Source: Tropicimonas marinistellae (GTDB taxonomy: Bacteria > Pseudomonadota > Alphaproteobacteria > Rhodobacterales > Rhodobacteraceae). From it: a DNA stretch of 64,000 nt. How positions within the stretch are numbered: the stretch's first letter is position 1; every line of letters begins with the position of its first letter. The DNA lies in contig NZ_LNCI01000002.1 of NCBI RefSeq assembly GCF_001509585.1, positions 372,001-436,000 on the forward strand, read 5' to 3'. Of this stretch, positions 28,954-38,205 are shown piece by piece. The notes under the pieces were generated by a model. The model was not told the DNA's origin and ran no database searches. It saw nothing but the letters and a program-made list of their open reading frames with translations. The position numbers and the translations under genes are program-made.

Positions 28954-31169
28954 GCGGGCCTCTCCGTTGCGTGGTGCATCCGCCGGCCGATCCGAACCCG
29001 TCCGACGAGGAGTTGCAGCAGCCCTACCGCCGCCAGCATCACGAAGATCAGTGTCGTGGAATAGGCGATGGCAAGACCGTAGTCGTTGTTCTCGACCCGC
29101 CCGATGATGTAGCTCGTGGCCATGTCGTACTCGGCCGAGACGAGGAAGATCACCGCAGAGATCGCGGTCATGGCGCGCACGAAGCTGTAGACCAGCGCGG
29201 CGAGGATTGCCGGGCGCAGAAGCGGCAGGATCACCTTGCGGAAGGTCTGCCAACTGTTCGCGCCGAGCGTGAGCGAGGATTCGTCAAGCGAGCGGTCGAG
29301 CTGGGACATGCTGGCAATCCCGGCCCGCACGCCAACCGGCATGTTCCGGAAGATGAAGCTGATCACGAGGATGATCCCGGTGCCGGTGATCTCGATCGGC
29401 GGCACGTTGAAGGCGAGGATGTAGCTCACGCCGATGACGGTTCCGGGGATGGCAAAGCTAAGCATGGTGCCGAATTCGAAGGCGTTCTTTCCCGCAAAGC
29501 TCTGACGCGTCAGCAGATAAGCGGTCACAAGGCCCACGGCGGCGGTGAGCGGGGCGGCGATGGCTGCGATCATGATCGTGGTCCAGAAACTGTCCCAGGC
29601 AGCGCCCGACCAATGCAGGCCATGCTCGGTCATACCGATGGAAAAGGCCGTGACATAATGCTTGAAGGTCAGGGTGTTGTTGACGCCCCAGAGCTCGACC
29701 AGGCTGCCATAGACGATCATGCCGTAGACGATCACCGTAAAGAGCGCCCAGCTAATCACCACGCAATGGACCGGGATGGAGAGCCCGCGCGGCATGACCG
29801 GGTGCACCCCCGCATCGCCCTTGCCGGTGACGGTTGTGTAGCTCTTCTTCCCCAGCCACATGCGCTGCGCATAGAAGGCCGAGAGGGTGAAGAACAGCAG
29901 CACCATGGCCAGAACCGCGGCGCGGCCCTGATCGTATTGCGCGCCGACGATGGCAAAGAAGATCTCGGTCGACAGCACGTCGAAATTGCCGCCTAGCACC
30001 AGCGGATTGCCGAAATCCGCCATGGACTCGATAAAGCCGAGCAGGAAGGCATTGGCGAGGCCGGGGCGCATCAGTGGAAGCGACACGGTTCGGAATGTTT
30101 GCCACTTGTTCGCACGCAGGGTTTGGGCGGCTTCCTCCATCGAGGGCGAGACACCCTCGACAACGCCGATCAGGACGAGAAAGGCAATGGGGGTGAAGGC
30201 CAGTGTCTGTGCGATGAGCACGCCCGGAAGGCCGTAGAGCCAACGGGTCGGTTGAATTCCGAAAGCCTCGGCCACGGCCTCCGAGACGGTGCCGGAGAGA
30301 CCGAAGAGCAGGATCAGAGCAAGGCCGATCACGAACGGCGGCGTGATGATCGGTAGGACAGTGAGCGCGCGGAGGGCGCGCTTGTGGCGGAAGCCCGACC
30401 GGGTGACGACGAGGGCAAAGGCGAGCCCCAGGACGGTGGTGATGAACCCCACCAGAATGGCGAGGAAGAGCGAATTCCAGGCCGCCCCGCAACGCGTGCC
30501 GGACAGGCACCCAAGCCCCCAGAGCCGGTCGTCGAAGAATTTCGAGAAGAAGACGGCGATGGAATAGGCGCCATCCTCGGTGATGAAGGCGGCGAACAGC
30601 ATCCGGGCAATGGGAAAGAAGACGAATGCCGTGACAATGGCGATCACACCGCCGATGGCGCTGACGACAAAAACATCGCCATTGATCGCGCCGCGTGCCG
30701 CGATGCCTTGCGTAAAGAGGAACAGGAAGGCGGTGGCGCAGATCATTGCGCCGTACCCCATGCCGTACTGCCGGTCGTCCAGCTCGCCGAAAAGCGCCGT
30801 CAGCCAGTCGTAGGTGAATCCGCGAATACCGATGCCGAAGCCCTGTGCGATGATCCAGACAATGCCGAGCGCACCTGACAAGATCAGGATCCGTGCATAG
30901 GCCGGATCGGATTTCGGGCGCCTCAGGACAAGGAGCGGAAGCGCCAGCGGGATCAAGAGAGGGGCCAGCCAGAGCTTTTCGCCCTGGCCGACCAGAAACA
31001 GCGCCGGCGCGTAATCCTCGTCGAACGGGTAGCCATCGAAGAGCCACCCGAACGACCAGAGGCCGTCTTCGAGCATGTACCAAGGAAACAGGCAGAAACC
31101 GATCCACCCGGCGGCGATCCAGAACACCAGCACCGGGGGCGTGGTCTTCTCACTCGAGACGGCCCGCAT
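28950..31169 (-). CDS. Fused double permease (AfuB/FbpB type)
   Basis: Single polypeptide of 739 residues holding two permease domains, as in AfuB/FbpB. Each half has an EAA-type loop contacting the ATPase: AAQTLRANKWQTFRTVSLPLM in the first and SSLTLGANSWQTFRKVILPLL in the second. An extra N-terminal part of about 200 residues has several more membrane segments. It starts directly after the binding-protein gene and overlaps the ATPase gene, so the order is binding protein, permease, ATPase. Confidence 0.92.
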   Translation of the reverse strand: MRAVSSEKTTPPVLVFWIAAGWIGFCLFPWYMLEDGLWSFGWLFDGYPFDEDYAPALFLVGQGEKLWLAPLLIPLALPLLVLRRPKSDPAYARILILSGALGIVWIIAQGFGIGIRGFTYDWLTALFGELDDRQYGMGYGAMICATAFLFLFTQGIAARGAINGDVFVVSAIGGVIAIVTAFVFFPIARMLFAAFITEDGAYSIAVFFSKFFDDRLWGLGCLSGTRCGAAWNSLFLAILVGFITTVLGLAFALVVTRSGFRHKRALRALTVLPIITPPFVIGLALILLFGLSGTVSEAVAEAFGIQPTRWLYGLPGVLIAQTLAFTPIAFLVLIGVVEGVSPSMEEAAQTLRANKWQTFRTVSLPLMRPGLANAFLLGFIESMADFGNPLVLGGNFDVLSTEIFFAIVGAQYDQGRAAVLAMVLLFFTLSAFYAQRMWLGKKSYTTVTGKGDAGVHPVMPRGLSIPVHCVVISWALFTVIVYGMIVYGSLVELWGVNNTLTFKHYVTAFSIGMTEHGLHWSGAAWDSFWTTIMIAAIAAPLTAAVGLVTAYLLTRQSFAGKNAFEFGTMLSFAIPGTVIGVSYILAFNVPPIEITGTGIILVISFIFRNMPVGVRAGIASMSQLDRSLDESSLTLGANSWQTFRKVILPLLRPAILAALVYSFVRAMTAISAVIFLVSAEYDMATSYIIGRVENNDYGLAIAYSTTLIFVMLAAVGLLQLLVGRVRIGRRMHHATERPA

Positions 31170-32195
31170 TTACTGCGGCAACGTCGAGACGTCTTCGTCC
31201 CACTTCTGCAAAAGCCGCTTTCTTTCGTCAGACGATCCGTACTTCACGAAGTCGTAGTCGATCAGCTTTATCATCGACATGTCCGGCGCCTTGTCCGAGG
31301 TCTGCGCGCCCTTGTTGGAGGGTACCTGGAATGCATTGACCTGCAGCGCAAGGTTCTGTGAATCGGCTGAGAGCGCCCAGTCATAGAACTTCTTGGCCTC
31401 CTCTTCGTTGCGGGCCCCCTCGATGATCGACATGGAACCGATCTCGTACCCAGTGCCCTCGCACGGTGCGACGACCTGGATCGGGAAGCCTGCGACCGCC
31501 TGTGCGACGGCGTCGTGCATGAACACAATTCCAATGGTGTTTTCGCCGCGCCCTGCCGCTCTGATCGGAGCCGAGCCGGACTTGGTGTACTGGTTGATAT
31601 TGGCGTGTAGCCCCTTCATGAACTCGAAGCCCTCGTCCTCGCCGAATATCTGCACCATCGAGGCAAGCGTCGTGTAGGCGGTTCCGGAAGAGTTCGGGTT
31701 CGCCATCTGCACATGGCCCTTGTATTCGGGCTTGAGCAGATCCTCCCAGCAGGCGGGCTCGGGCAGGTTGTTGCTGGCCAGAAGCTCGGTGTTGTAGCCA
31801 TAGCCGAGGGCGCCGGAATAAATACCAATGGTGCGGTTGCCCGCACTTTCGGCCTGGGCGATGGCCCAATCATGCAGCTCGTCCCGCATGGGCGAGACAT
31901 ACTCCATGGTGAGCCCTTCCTCGGCCGCTTGCAGATGCGGATCGCCCGTTCCGCCCCACCAGACATCGCCCTTGGGGTTCGTGGCCTCGGCCCGGATCTG
32001 CGCAAAGGTCTCACCGGATGATTTCCGGGTCATGTTGACATCGATGCCGGTCGCTTCCTCGAAGCTGCGTGCCATGAGCTGGCACCAGTCTTCCTGAGCG
32101 CTGCAATAGAACGTCAGCTTGTCGGCCTGCGATGCCGTTACCGAGGCCGCGAGTGCAATCATCGACACGGCCAGTGTGGTGGTATGTTTCTTCAT
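31170..32195 (-). CDS. AfuA-like periplasmic binding protein
   Basis: Periplasmic binding protein of 341 residues with a signal peptide (ends near SQA-DK). It begins with the FYCSAQEDWCQLMARSFEEATG segment typical of AfuA/iron(III)-type receptors. AfuA of Actinobacillus was first labelled ferric but binds hexose phosphates, so the ligand here may be a sugar phosphate or other organophosphate rather than iron. Two ATGs lie at 32198 and 32195; the GGAGGA ribosome site is better spaced from the second. Confidence 0.87.
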   Translation of the reverse strand: MKKHTTTLAVSMIALAASVTASQADKLTFYCSAQEDWCQLMARSFEEATGIDVNMTRKSSGETFAQIRAEATNPKGDVWWGGTGDPHLQAAEEGLTMEYVSPMRDELHDWAIAQAESAGNRTIGIYSGALGYGYNTELLASNNLPEPACWEDLLKPEYKGHVQMANPNSSGTAYTTLASMVQIFGEDEGFEFMKGLHANINQYTKSGSAPIRAAGRGENTIGIVFMHDAVAQAVAGFPIQVVAPCEGTGYEIGSMSIIEGARNEEEAKKFYDWALSADSQNLALQVNAFQVPSNKGAQTSDKAPDMSMIKLIDYDFVKYGSSDERKRLLQKWDEDVSTLPQ

Positions 32196-32254
32196 CATCT
32201 TTCCTCCCTTTTGTGATGCAGATGCCGGTTGTTCCGGCGTGTTATTCGCTCGGA

Positions 32255-32713
32255 CTATGAGGCCTTCCTGAGGTCCCCCATCTCATTCAACTCCTCGATC
32301 CGTTCGGACAGGCTCTTCAATAGAGTTGAGAGCTCATTCTCGTCCACCAGCCTCGCGGCTTTGCGGGGCGCGAACCAATGCCGCTTCCGTTCGCCGCTTT
32401 CCTTCCAGCGGCGCTTCAGTTTTGCGACGACCATCGGATAGAGCGTGACGCGGCAGGGAACGACCGAGTTGCGCCCAAGGCGCTTGTCGTAGTGATAGAT
32501 GCCGATCGGGCGGTCGGAGACGAAGCCCACCGCGCCGGCTTCCTCCAGGGCCTCTATCTTGGCGGCGTGCCAGGGTTTCTTGCCGTCCATCGTCCAGCCC
32601 TTGGGCATGACCCAGCGGCCCGTGTCGCGCGAGGTCACCATAAGGACACGCAGCTTTCCGGTCTTCTCCCATCGCAGGGGCAATGCGCCGATCTGGTCGC
32701 GAACGGCACTCAT
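32255..32713 (-). CDS. NUDIX hydrolase
   Basis: Protein of 152 residues with a NUDIX fold. The box GWTMDGKKPWHAAKIEALEEAG keeps the catalytic EALEEAG core, but the arginine usually before it is isoleucine and the first glutamate of the box is replaced. RWVMPKGW just before is typical of diphosphoinositol/dinucleotide polyphosphate hydrolases. It lies 60 bases upstream of the afuA-like gene on the same strand, probably first in that operon, and is divergent from the DeoR regulator. Confidence 0.83.
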   Translation of the reverse strand: MSAVRDQIGALPLRWEKTGKLRVLMVTSRDTGRWVMPKGWTMDGKKPWHAAKIEALEEAGAVGFVSDRPIGIYHYDKRLGRNSVVPCRVTLYPMVVAKLKRRWKESGERKRHWFAPRKAARLVDENELSTLLKSLSERIEELNEMGDLRKAS

Positions 32714-32811
32714 CGGTCCGTCCCCGTGGCGCGCTGGCCCACGCTATTGCCGCAATTTTCAACCGCGATCTTCATATCCCGCGACAGACCACCGTTCTGT
32801 GTATTTCTCCA

Positions 32812-32832
32812 ACATTCTCAACAGTAGAATGT
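32812..32832. promoter_or_regulatory. Inverted repeat in the NUDIX/deoR divergent region
   Basis: A perfect inverted repeat, ACATTCT-N7-AGAATGT, lies between the divergent NUDIX and DeoR genes, about 100 bases from each. It could be an operator for either direction. No binding protein can be assigned. Confidence 0.4.
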
Positions 32833-32867
32833 CGGAAAAGCAACAAACTTTCGGACTGCAAGTGGTA

Positions 32868-32883
32868 TATCGTTCAAACGATA
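32868..32883. promoter_or_regulatory. Candidate DeoR operator
   Basis: The palindrome TATCGTT-CA-AACGATA sits about 53 bases before the DeoR start. Outer flanks extend it imperfectly (GCAAGT on the left, ACTTGC on the right). Its TTCG/CGAA-like core is in the style of DeoR/GlpR operators, so autoregulation and control of the phn operon are likely. Confidence 0.55.
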
Positions 32884-32935
32884 CTTGCGAAGTGGCGGGA
32901 AACCCAACTATCAAAATCGGGGGAGACTTCTTCGC

Positions 32936-33754
32936 ATGGGCGACAAGAGCGAAAGCCTGACACATGTGCGCAAGACGCCGCGCAAGGCCGAACGGCAGGA
33001 GCAGATCCTGCTGGAGCTGAAGTTGCGCCCCCATGTCCGTATCGTCGAAATGGCCGAACGGTTCGGGGTTTCCCCCGAAACCGTCCGCCGCGACATGGAC
33101 CGCCTGTCCAAGGAAGGGCTGATTGCGCGCGCCCATGGCGGCGCGACCGTCGCGACACGGCACTACCCGGATTTCGATCAGCGCAGCCGTGACCGGCAGG
33201 AGGAGCGCGAAGCCATCGGGCGGCGCGCCGCCGCGCTGGTTATGCCTGGTGACACGGTGATGATCGATTCCGGTTCCACCACGCTGCAACTGGCGCGCTT
33301 CCTTGCCGTCGAGGCGACGCCCTGCACCGTGATCACCAACAGCCTCGCGGTGGCCATGACGCTCGGCCAGGCAGACGCAGCCGAAGTGATCCTGTGTCCG
33401 GGCGACTACCAGCCTTCGGAGGCTGCGGTAATCGGCACGGATACCGTCGCATTCCTGCTTGCCCACAGTGTCGATCGTTGCCTGATCGGCGCCTCCGGGC
33501 TGACCGCAGACGGATTTCACGAAACAGTTCGCGGTTTTGCGGCAATCAAGCGCGCGATGCTGGAGCGCAGCAGAGCAGCTCATCTGCTGATCGACAGCGG
33601 AAAGTTCGGCCGGTCGGGATTGGCGCAGGTTGCCGGGGTGGAGAGACTGACATCGCTTGTGGTCGATCGCCGGCCCGACGGGCCACTCGGAGCGGCCCTG
33701 GCTGCTGGCGAGGTAGATGTCCTCCTCGCCGCACGACAAGAAAGACAGACATGA
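32936..33754 (+). CDS. DeoR/GlpR family transcriptional regulator
   Basis: Regulator of 272 residues. The N-terminal helix-turn-helix (RIVEMAERFGVSPETVRRDMDRLSKEG, about residues 37-61) carries the DeoR signature. The DeoRC effector domain follows, with DSGSTTLQLARFL and TNSLAVA, and binds sugar phosphates in relatives. The ATG at 32936 follows GGGGGAG. It is first in a plus-strand series with phnD, phnC, two phnE and a HAD hydrolase. A sugar-phosphate-type sensor in front of a phosphonate-type importer suggests the imported compound yields a phosphorylated carbohydrate. Confidence 0.92.
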   Translation: MGDKSESLTHVRKTPRKAERQEQILLELKLRPHVRIVEMAERFGVSPETVRRDMDRLSKEGLIARAHGGATVATRHYPDFDQRSRDRQEEREAIGRRAAALVMPGDTVMIDSGSTTLQLARFLAVEATPCTVITNSLAVAMTLGQADAAEVILCPGDYQPSEAAVIGTDTVAFLLAHSVDRCLIGASGLTADGFHETVRGFAAIKRAMLERSRAAHLLIDSGKFGRSGLAQVAGVERLTSLVVDRRPDGPLGAALAAGEVDVLLAARQERQT

Positions 33755-33797
33755 AGCCGGACACACCGGCTCGAGATTTATCTAGGGAGGATAAGAC

Positions 33798-34775
33798 ATG
33801 ACGATACCTTTCAACATACCGCTGGCTGGCGCGGTTCTGGCGGCTGCCGCTTTGGCCTGGATGCCGGCCTCCGCGCAGGATTGTCCGCGCGGAGACCTCG
33901 ACGAACGCTTCTGCGATGCGGACGGCGACCTGATCGCAGACATCCCGACCGACGAATCGATGCTGATTGACCCGGACACGCTCGTGTTTGCCTTTACGCC
34001 CGTGGAGGATCCGGCGGTCTACAAGTCGGCATGGGCGGATTTCCTGGTCCATCTGGAAGAAAAGACCGGCAAGAAGGTCATGTTCTTTCCCGTGCAGTCG
34101 AACGCCGCCCAGATCGAGGCGATGCGGTCGGGGCGCCTGCACATAGCGGGCTTCAATACCGGCTCCAATCCTCTGGCGGTCAATTGCGCAGGCTTCCGTT
34201 CCTTCGCGATCATGGCGGCCACCGACGGCAGCTTCGGCTACGAGATGGAGATCATCACCTATCCTGGCTCCGGCATCGAGAAGGTCGAGGATATCAAGGG
34301 CAAGCAGCTTGCCTTTACATCACCCACGTCGAACTCTGGTTTCAAGGCGCCCTCGGCGATCCTCAAAGCCGATTACGACATGATCCCGGACCGGGATTTT
34401 GAGCCGGTGTTTTCGGGAAAGCACGACAATTCGATCCTCGGCGTGGCCAACAAGGACTACATGGCAGCCTCGATTGCCAATTCGGTCATGCACCGGATGA
34501 TCAGCCGGGAAGTCGTGACAGAGGATCAGTTGGTGTCGCTCTATCAGTCGCAGACGTTCCCGACGACGGGCTACGGTACAGTCTACAACCTCAAGCCGGA
34601 GCTTCAGGAAGCGATCCGCGATGCGTTCTTCTCCTTCGAATGGGAAGGTACGTCGCTTGAGGAGGAGTTCTCGAAGTCGAACGAAGGTCAGTTCATTCCT
34701 ATCACCTATCAGGAATACTGGGACGTGATCCGCAAGATCGACGCAGCGAACGGTGTGAGCTACGCCTGTGAATGA
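33798..34775 (+). CDS. phnD: Phosphonate-type ABC transporter binding protein PhnD
   Basis: Periplasmic receptor of 325 residues with a signal peptide (cleaved after about residue 27, ASA-QD). The mature start has an acidic insert DADGDLIAD (residues 40-48) that looks like an EF-hand-type calcium loop, close to two cysteines (29 and 39). The PhnD family body follows, with FAFTPVEDPAVY and TSPTSNSGFKAPSAIL, the latter near the phosphonate pocket. The ribosome site is GGGAGGA. Such receptors bind phosphonates, phosphite or organophosphates; the ligand is not evident. Confidence 0.88.
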   Translation: MTIPFNIPLAGAVLAAAALAWMPASAQDCPRGDLDERFCDADGDLIADIPTDESMLIDPDTLVFAFTPVEDPAVYKSAWADFLVHLEEKTGKKVMFFPVQSNAAQIEAMRSGRLHIAGFNTGSNPLAVNCAGFRSFAIMAATDGSFGYEMEIITYPGSGIEKVEDIKGKQLAFTSPTSNSGFKAPSAILKADYDMIPDRDFEPVFSGKHDNSILGVANKDYMAASIANSVMHRMISREVVTEDQLVSLYQSQTFPTTGYGTVYNLKPELQEAIRDAFFSFEWEGTSLEEEFSKSNEGQFIPITYQEYWDVIRKIDAANGVSYACE

Positions 34776-34785
34776 GTGATCCCAT

Positions 34786-34808
34786 GGGCGGCTCCGCACG
34801 GGCCGCCC
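34786..34808 (+). other. Hairpin between phnD and phnC
   Basis: A 7-bp GC stem (GGGCGGC at 34786-34792 with GCCGCCC at 34802-34808), with no T-tract, lies just after the phnD stop. It probably protects the phnD end of the message or reduces read-through, raising receptor levels relative to the membrane parts. Confidence 0.5.
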
Positions 34809-34853
34809 AACACAGGGCGATTGGCCCAAGACGTTGAATTCACAGGAGCTGCC

Positions 34854-35648
34854 ATGCTGCGGCTAGAGAGCCTGACCAAGACCTACAAGACCGGCGACAA
34901 GGCGTTGCAGAGCGTCGACCTCGAAGTGCCCGAGGGGCAGGTGCTGGCACTGATCGGACCGTCCGGCGCGGGCAAATCGACCCTTATCCGATGTATCAAC
35001 CGGCTGGTCGAACCGACGAGCGGCAAGGTCTGGCTGGGCGAAACGGAACTGACGACGCTGAACCAGCGCGCGTTGCGCCGGGCGCGGCGCCGGATGGGAA
35101 TGATCTTTCAGGAATATGCTCTGGTCGAGCGGCTGACGGTGATGGAAAACGTGCTCTCGGGCCGGCTCGGCTATGTCGGTTTCTGGCGCAGCCTCACGCG
35201 GCGCTATCCGCAATCGGATGTAGACGAAGCCTTTCGTTTGCTGGACCGTGTCGGTCTGCTCGCGATGGCGGACAAGCGGGCCGATGAACTCTCCGGCGGG
35301 CAGCGCCAGCGGGTCGGCATCTGCCGCGCGCTGATCCAGAATCCGGAGCTTCTGCTGGTGGACGAACCCACGGCTTCGCTCGATCCCAAGACCAGCCGCC
35401 AGATCATGCGCCTGATCTGCGAGTTGTGCGACGAGCGTGGGCTTGCGGCGATTATCAATATCCACGACGTGGCGCTGGCGCAGATGTTCGTGCAGCGGGT
35501 GATCGGCCTGCGCACCGGTGCGATGGAGTTCGACGGTGCACCCGAGAAACTGACGCCGGAGGTGCTGACCGCGATCTACGGCGAGGAGGATTGGGAAGCC
35601 ACGATCCGCAAGGTCGAGGAAGAGGGCGAAGAGGTGGCCGCCCAATGA
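34854..35648 (+). CDS. phnC: Phosphonate-type ABC transporter ATPase PhnC
   Basis: ATPase of 264 residues. Walker A is GPSGAGKST (35-43), the signature LSGGQRQR (147-154) and Walker [13 protein letters not shown], all intact. The sequence [18 protein letters not shown] is typical of PhnC. The ATG at 34854 follows CAGGAG. Its stop overlaps the start of phnE1 (ATGA at 35645-35648). Confidence 0.93.
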   Translation: MLRLESLTKTYKTGDKALQSVDLEVPEGQVLALIGPSGAGKSTLIRCINRLVEPTSGKVWLGETELTTLNQRALRRARRRMGMIFQEYALVERLTVMENVLSGRLGYVGFWRSLTRRYPQSDVDEAFRLLDRVGLLAMADKRADELSGGQRQRVGICRALIQNPELLLVDEPTASLDPKTSRQIMRLICELCDERGLAAIINIHDVALAQMFVQRVIGLRTGAMEFDGAPEKLTPEVLTAIYGEEDWEATIRKVEEEGEEVAAQ

Positions 35649-36487
35649 CGACATTTGCCGAAGGTACCCTGCACACGCATCGCGAGCTTGACGACATGCT
35701 GGGCCAGCGCTGGCGCAAGCCGCGCTTCATCAAGCGGCCCTGGCTGCGTTGGGCGCTCGGGATCGGGTTCATCGTCTACATGATCGCTGCCGTTTTGACG
35801 GTCGAGGTCAACTGGGCGCGGGTCTACGAGGGGCTCGACCGCGGCGCGCAGTTCGTGCTGGCCTTCACCAGCCCCGATTTCACTAGCCGCGGCGGCGACA
35901 TCTGGGACGGCATGGTCGAAAGCATCATCATGACCGTTGCAGCCTCGGTTGTTGGCATCGCGATATCGATTCCGATCGGCCTCGGCGCGGCGCGCAACAT
36001 TGCGCCGCTGCCTGTCTACCTGATCTGCCGCGGTATCGTCGCAATCAGCCGCGCGCTGCAGGAGATCATCGTGGCGATCCTGCTGGTGGCGATCTTCGGA
36101 TTCGGCCCGCTCGCCGGTTTCCTGACGCTCAGCTTCGCCACCATCGGCTTCCTTTCCAAGCTGCTGGCCGAGGATATCGAGGCGATGGACCGGGTCCAGG
36201 CGGAGGCGATCAAGGCAAGCGGGGCAAGCTGGATGCAATGGATCAACTACGGCGTGCAACCGCAGGTCATGCCACGGCTTATTGGGCTTTCAATGTACCG
36301 GATCGACATCAACTTCCGGGAAAGCGCGATCCTCGGGTTGGTCGGAGCGGGCGGCATCGGGGCGACACTCAACACCGCCTTCGACCGCTATGAATACGAC
36401 ACGGCCGCGGCGATCCTGATCCTGATCATCGTGATCGTCATGGCGCTGGAGTACCTCTCCGGCATGATCCGCGCGCGGGTGCAGTAG
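35645..36487 (+). CDS. phnE: Phosphonate-type ABC permease PhnE, first copy
   Basis: Permease of 280 residues with about six membrane segments and the EAA-like ATPase-contact loop ([21 protein letters not shown]). It starts inside the phnC stop codon and ends one base before the second phnE. Two different permease genes imply a heterodimeric channel, common in PhnCDEE systems. Confidence 0.9.
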   Translation: MTTFAEGTLHTHRELDDMLGQRWRKPRFIKRPWLRWALGIGFIVYMIAAVLTVEVNWARVYEGLDRGAQFVLAFTSPDFTSRGGDIWDGMVESIIMTVAASVVGIAISIPIGLGAARNIAPLPVYLICRGIVAISRALQEIIVAILLVAIFGFGPLAGFLTLSFATIGFLSKLLAEDIEAMDRVQAEAIKASGASWMQWINYGVQPQVMPRLIGLSMYRIDINFRESAILGLVGAGGIGATLNTAFDRYEYDTAAAILILIIVIVMALEYLSGMIRARVQ

Positions 36488-37303
36488 ATGCCGGTCTCTC
36501 ATACAGATGGCTTGGCGGTCTGGCGAAAACGCACCCAGGGCCAGGCACTGGTCATGTGGGTCTGCTGGCTGCTCGGCGTCGCGGTCTTCGTCTATTGCTG
36601 GCAGCGGATTTCCGAGGCAACGACATGGTTCTTCGTCTGGGACGCGCCACGGATTGCAAATGACATCTGGACCCGCGCCACGCCGCCCCGCTGGGACTAC
36701 ATCGCGCAGCTCGGCCGCCCGGTCTGGGATACGCTGAACATTGCCACGCTCGGAACGATGATCGCGCTGTGTATTGCGGTGCCGGTGGCCTTCATGGCGG
36801 CGCGCAACACGACGCCGTCGCGGCTTTTCGTCCGCCCCATCGCGCTGCTGATCATCGTCTCCACCCGTTCGATCAACTCTCTGATCTGGGCGCTGCTGCT
36901 GATCGCGATCATCGGGCCGGGGGTCTTTGCCGGCATCATCGCAATCGCGATCCGCTCGGTCGGCTTCTGCGCCAAGCTGCTCTACGAGGCGATTGAGGAG
37001 ATCGACGAAAGTCAGGTGGAGGCGATCACCGCCACCGGAGCCTCGCGCTGGCAGGTGATGACCTACGGGATCGTGCCGCAGATCCTGCCGGCCTTTGCCG
37101 GGATCGCGGTGTTCCGCTGGGACATCAACATCCGTGAGTCCACCGTTCTCGGGCTTGTCGGGGCAGGGGGGATCGGCTTGCAGCTGCAGGCCTCGCTCAA
37201 CGTTCTGGCCTGGCCGCAGGTGAGCCTGATCCTGCTGGTGATCCTCGCCGCGGTGGTGCTGGGCGAATGGGTGTCGGCGAAGGTTCGGGGCGCGATCATT
37301 TGA
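36488..37303 (+). CDS. phnE: Phosphonate-type ABC permease PhnE, second copy
   Basis: Second permease of 271 residues, with the loop EAITATGASRWQVMTYGIVPQ and the conserved end segment [19 protein letters not shown]. The ATG is directly adjacent to the phnE1 stop, and its own TGA overlaps a TTG that probably starts the HAD gene. Confidence 0.9.
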   Translation: MPVSHTDGLAVWRKRTQGQALVMWVCWLLGVAVFVYCWQRISEATTWFFVWDAPRIANDIWTRATPPRWDYIAQLGRPVWDTLNIATLGTMIALCIAVPVAFMAARNTTPSRLFVRPIALLIIVSTRSINSLIWALLLIAIIGPGVFAGIIAIAIRSVGFCAKLLYEAIEEIDESQVEAITATGASRWQVMTYGIVPQILPAFAGIAVFRWDINIRESTVLGLVGAGGIGLQLQASLNVLAWPQVSLILLVILAAVVLGEWVSAKVRGAII

Positions 37304-38205
37304 AGACCCTATCGTCAGACGCGGCGCTCGATTTCTACGAAGATGTCCGGCACCGGCTTCCTGCTTCCACAGGACGCGGGGATTGTCATGGATGCGCCAA
37401 TCTCTCGCAGCTTCTGGATGCATACGACGTCTTCCTCCTCGATGCCTTTGGCGTTCTCAATATCGGGGACGAAGCCATTCCAGGGGCGGCGGACCGGATC
37501 GCCGCGATTCAGGCGTCGGGCAAACGTGCCATGGTGCTGACGAATGCGGCCTCGGTCCCGAGCGCCGCGCTGGTCCGCAAGTACGAGCGGCTGGGGTTCC
37601 GTTTCAATGCCGAAGACGTGGTGTCCAGCCGGGACGTTCTCATCTCTGCTTTACGTGGCGAGGTGCGGCGCAGATGGGGCGTGATGGCGGATGCCGCGCT
37701 GCAAGACGGTGACTTGGATTGGTTGGACGCCGTCTATCTCGAAGATAGGCCGGCAGAATATGAGGCGGTAGACGGCTTTCTCATGCTCGGAAGTGCTGGC
37801 TGGACAGAGAACCGCCAGGCGCTTTTGGAGGCGGCCCTGCAAAAGCGCTCGCGCCCTGTGTGGGTCGGCAATCCCGACATCGTTGCCCCACGTCACTACG
37901 GTTTTTCGGTTGAACCCGGTTTCTTTGCGCACCGTCTCGCAGACAGGGTCGCTGTCAGGCCCCGTTTTTTTGGAAAGCCGTTTCCCGGCATCTTTGAGGA
38001 GAGTTTCGCGCGCCTCGGCGACGGGCTGGACAAATGCCGCACGATCATGGTCGGCGACAGCTTGCACACCGATATTCTGGGCGCGCGAAACGCGGGTATC
38101 GCCTCTGCGCTTGTCGCAGGCTACGGCTTCCTTGCAGGCAAGTCTGTGCCGGCCGCCGTTGCGCGCACCGGGATCGCTCCGGACTATGTGCTTGAGCGTC
38201 CATAG
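37300..38205 (+). CDS. HAD-superfamily class IIA hydrolase with atypical motif I
   Basis: Cytoplasmic hydrolase of about 301 residues. The HAD motifs are in order: VFLLDAFGVLN (nucleophile D48), VLTNAAS, the lysine of RFFGKPFPGIF, and MVGDSLHTDILGA. The acid/base aspartate normally two residues after the nucleophile is phenylalanine (F50), as in the subfamily whose motif reads DVWGV. The proposed start is TTG at 37300, overlapping the phnE2 stop; an ATG at 37267 would overlap phnE2 by 37 bases. As the last gene of the phn operon it probably processes the imported phospho-compound. Confidence 0.82.
   Translation: MKTLSSDAALDFYEDVRHRLPASTGRGDCHGCANLSQLLDAYDVFLLDAFGVLNIGDEAIPGAADRIAAIQASGKRAMVLTNAASVPSAALVRKYERLGFRFNAEDVVSSRDVLISALRGEVRRRWGVMADAALQDGDLDWLDAVYLEDRPAEYEAVDGFLMLGSAGWTENRQALLEAALQKRSRPVWVGNPDIVAPRHYGFSVEPGFFAHRLADRVAVRPRFFGKPFPGIFEESFARLGDGLDKCRTIMVGDSLHTDILGARNAGIASALVAGYGFLAGKSVPAAVARTGIAPDYVLERP

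Noticed and set aside
27877-32195. Firm label as a ferric iron importer
   Set aside because: AfuA-type receptors can bind hexose phosphates, and no iron-specific residues or Fur-like site could be shown.
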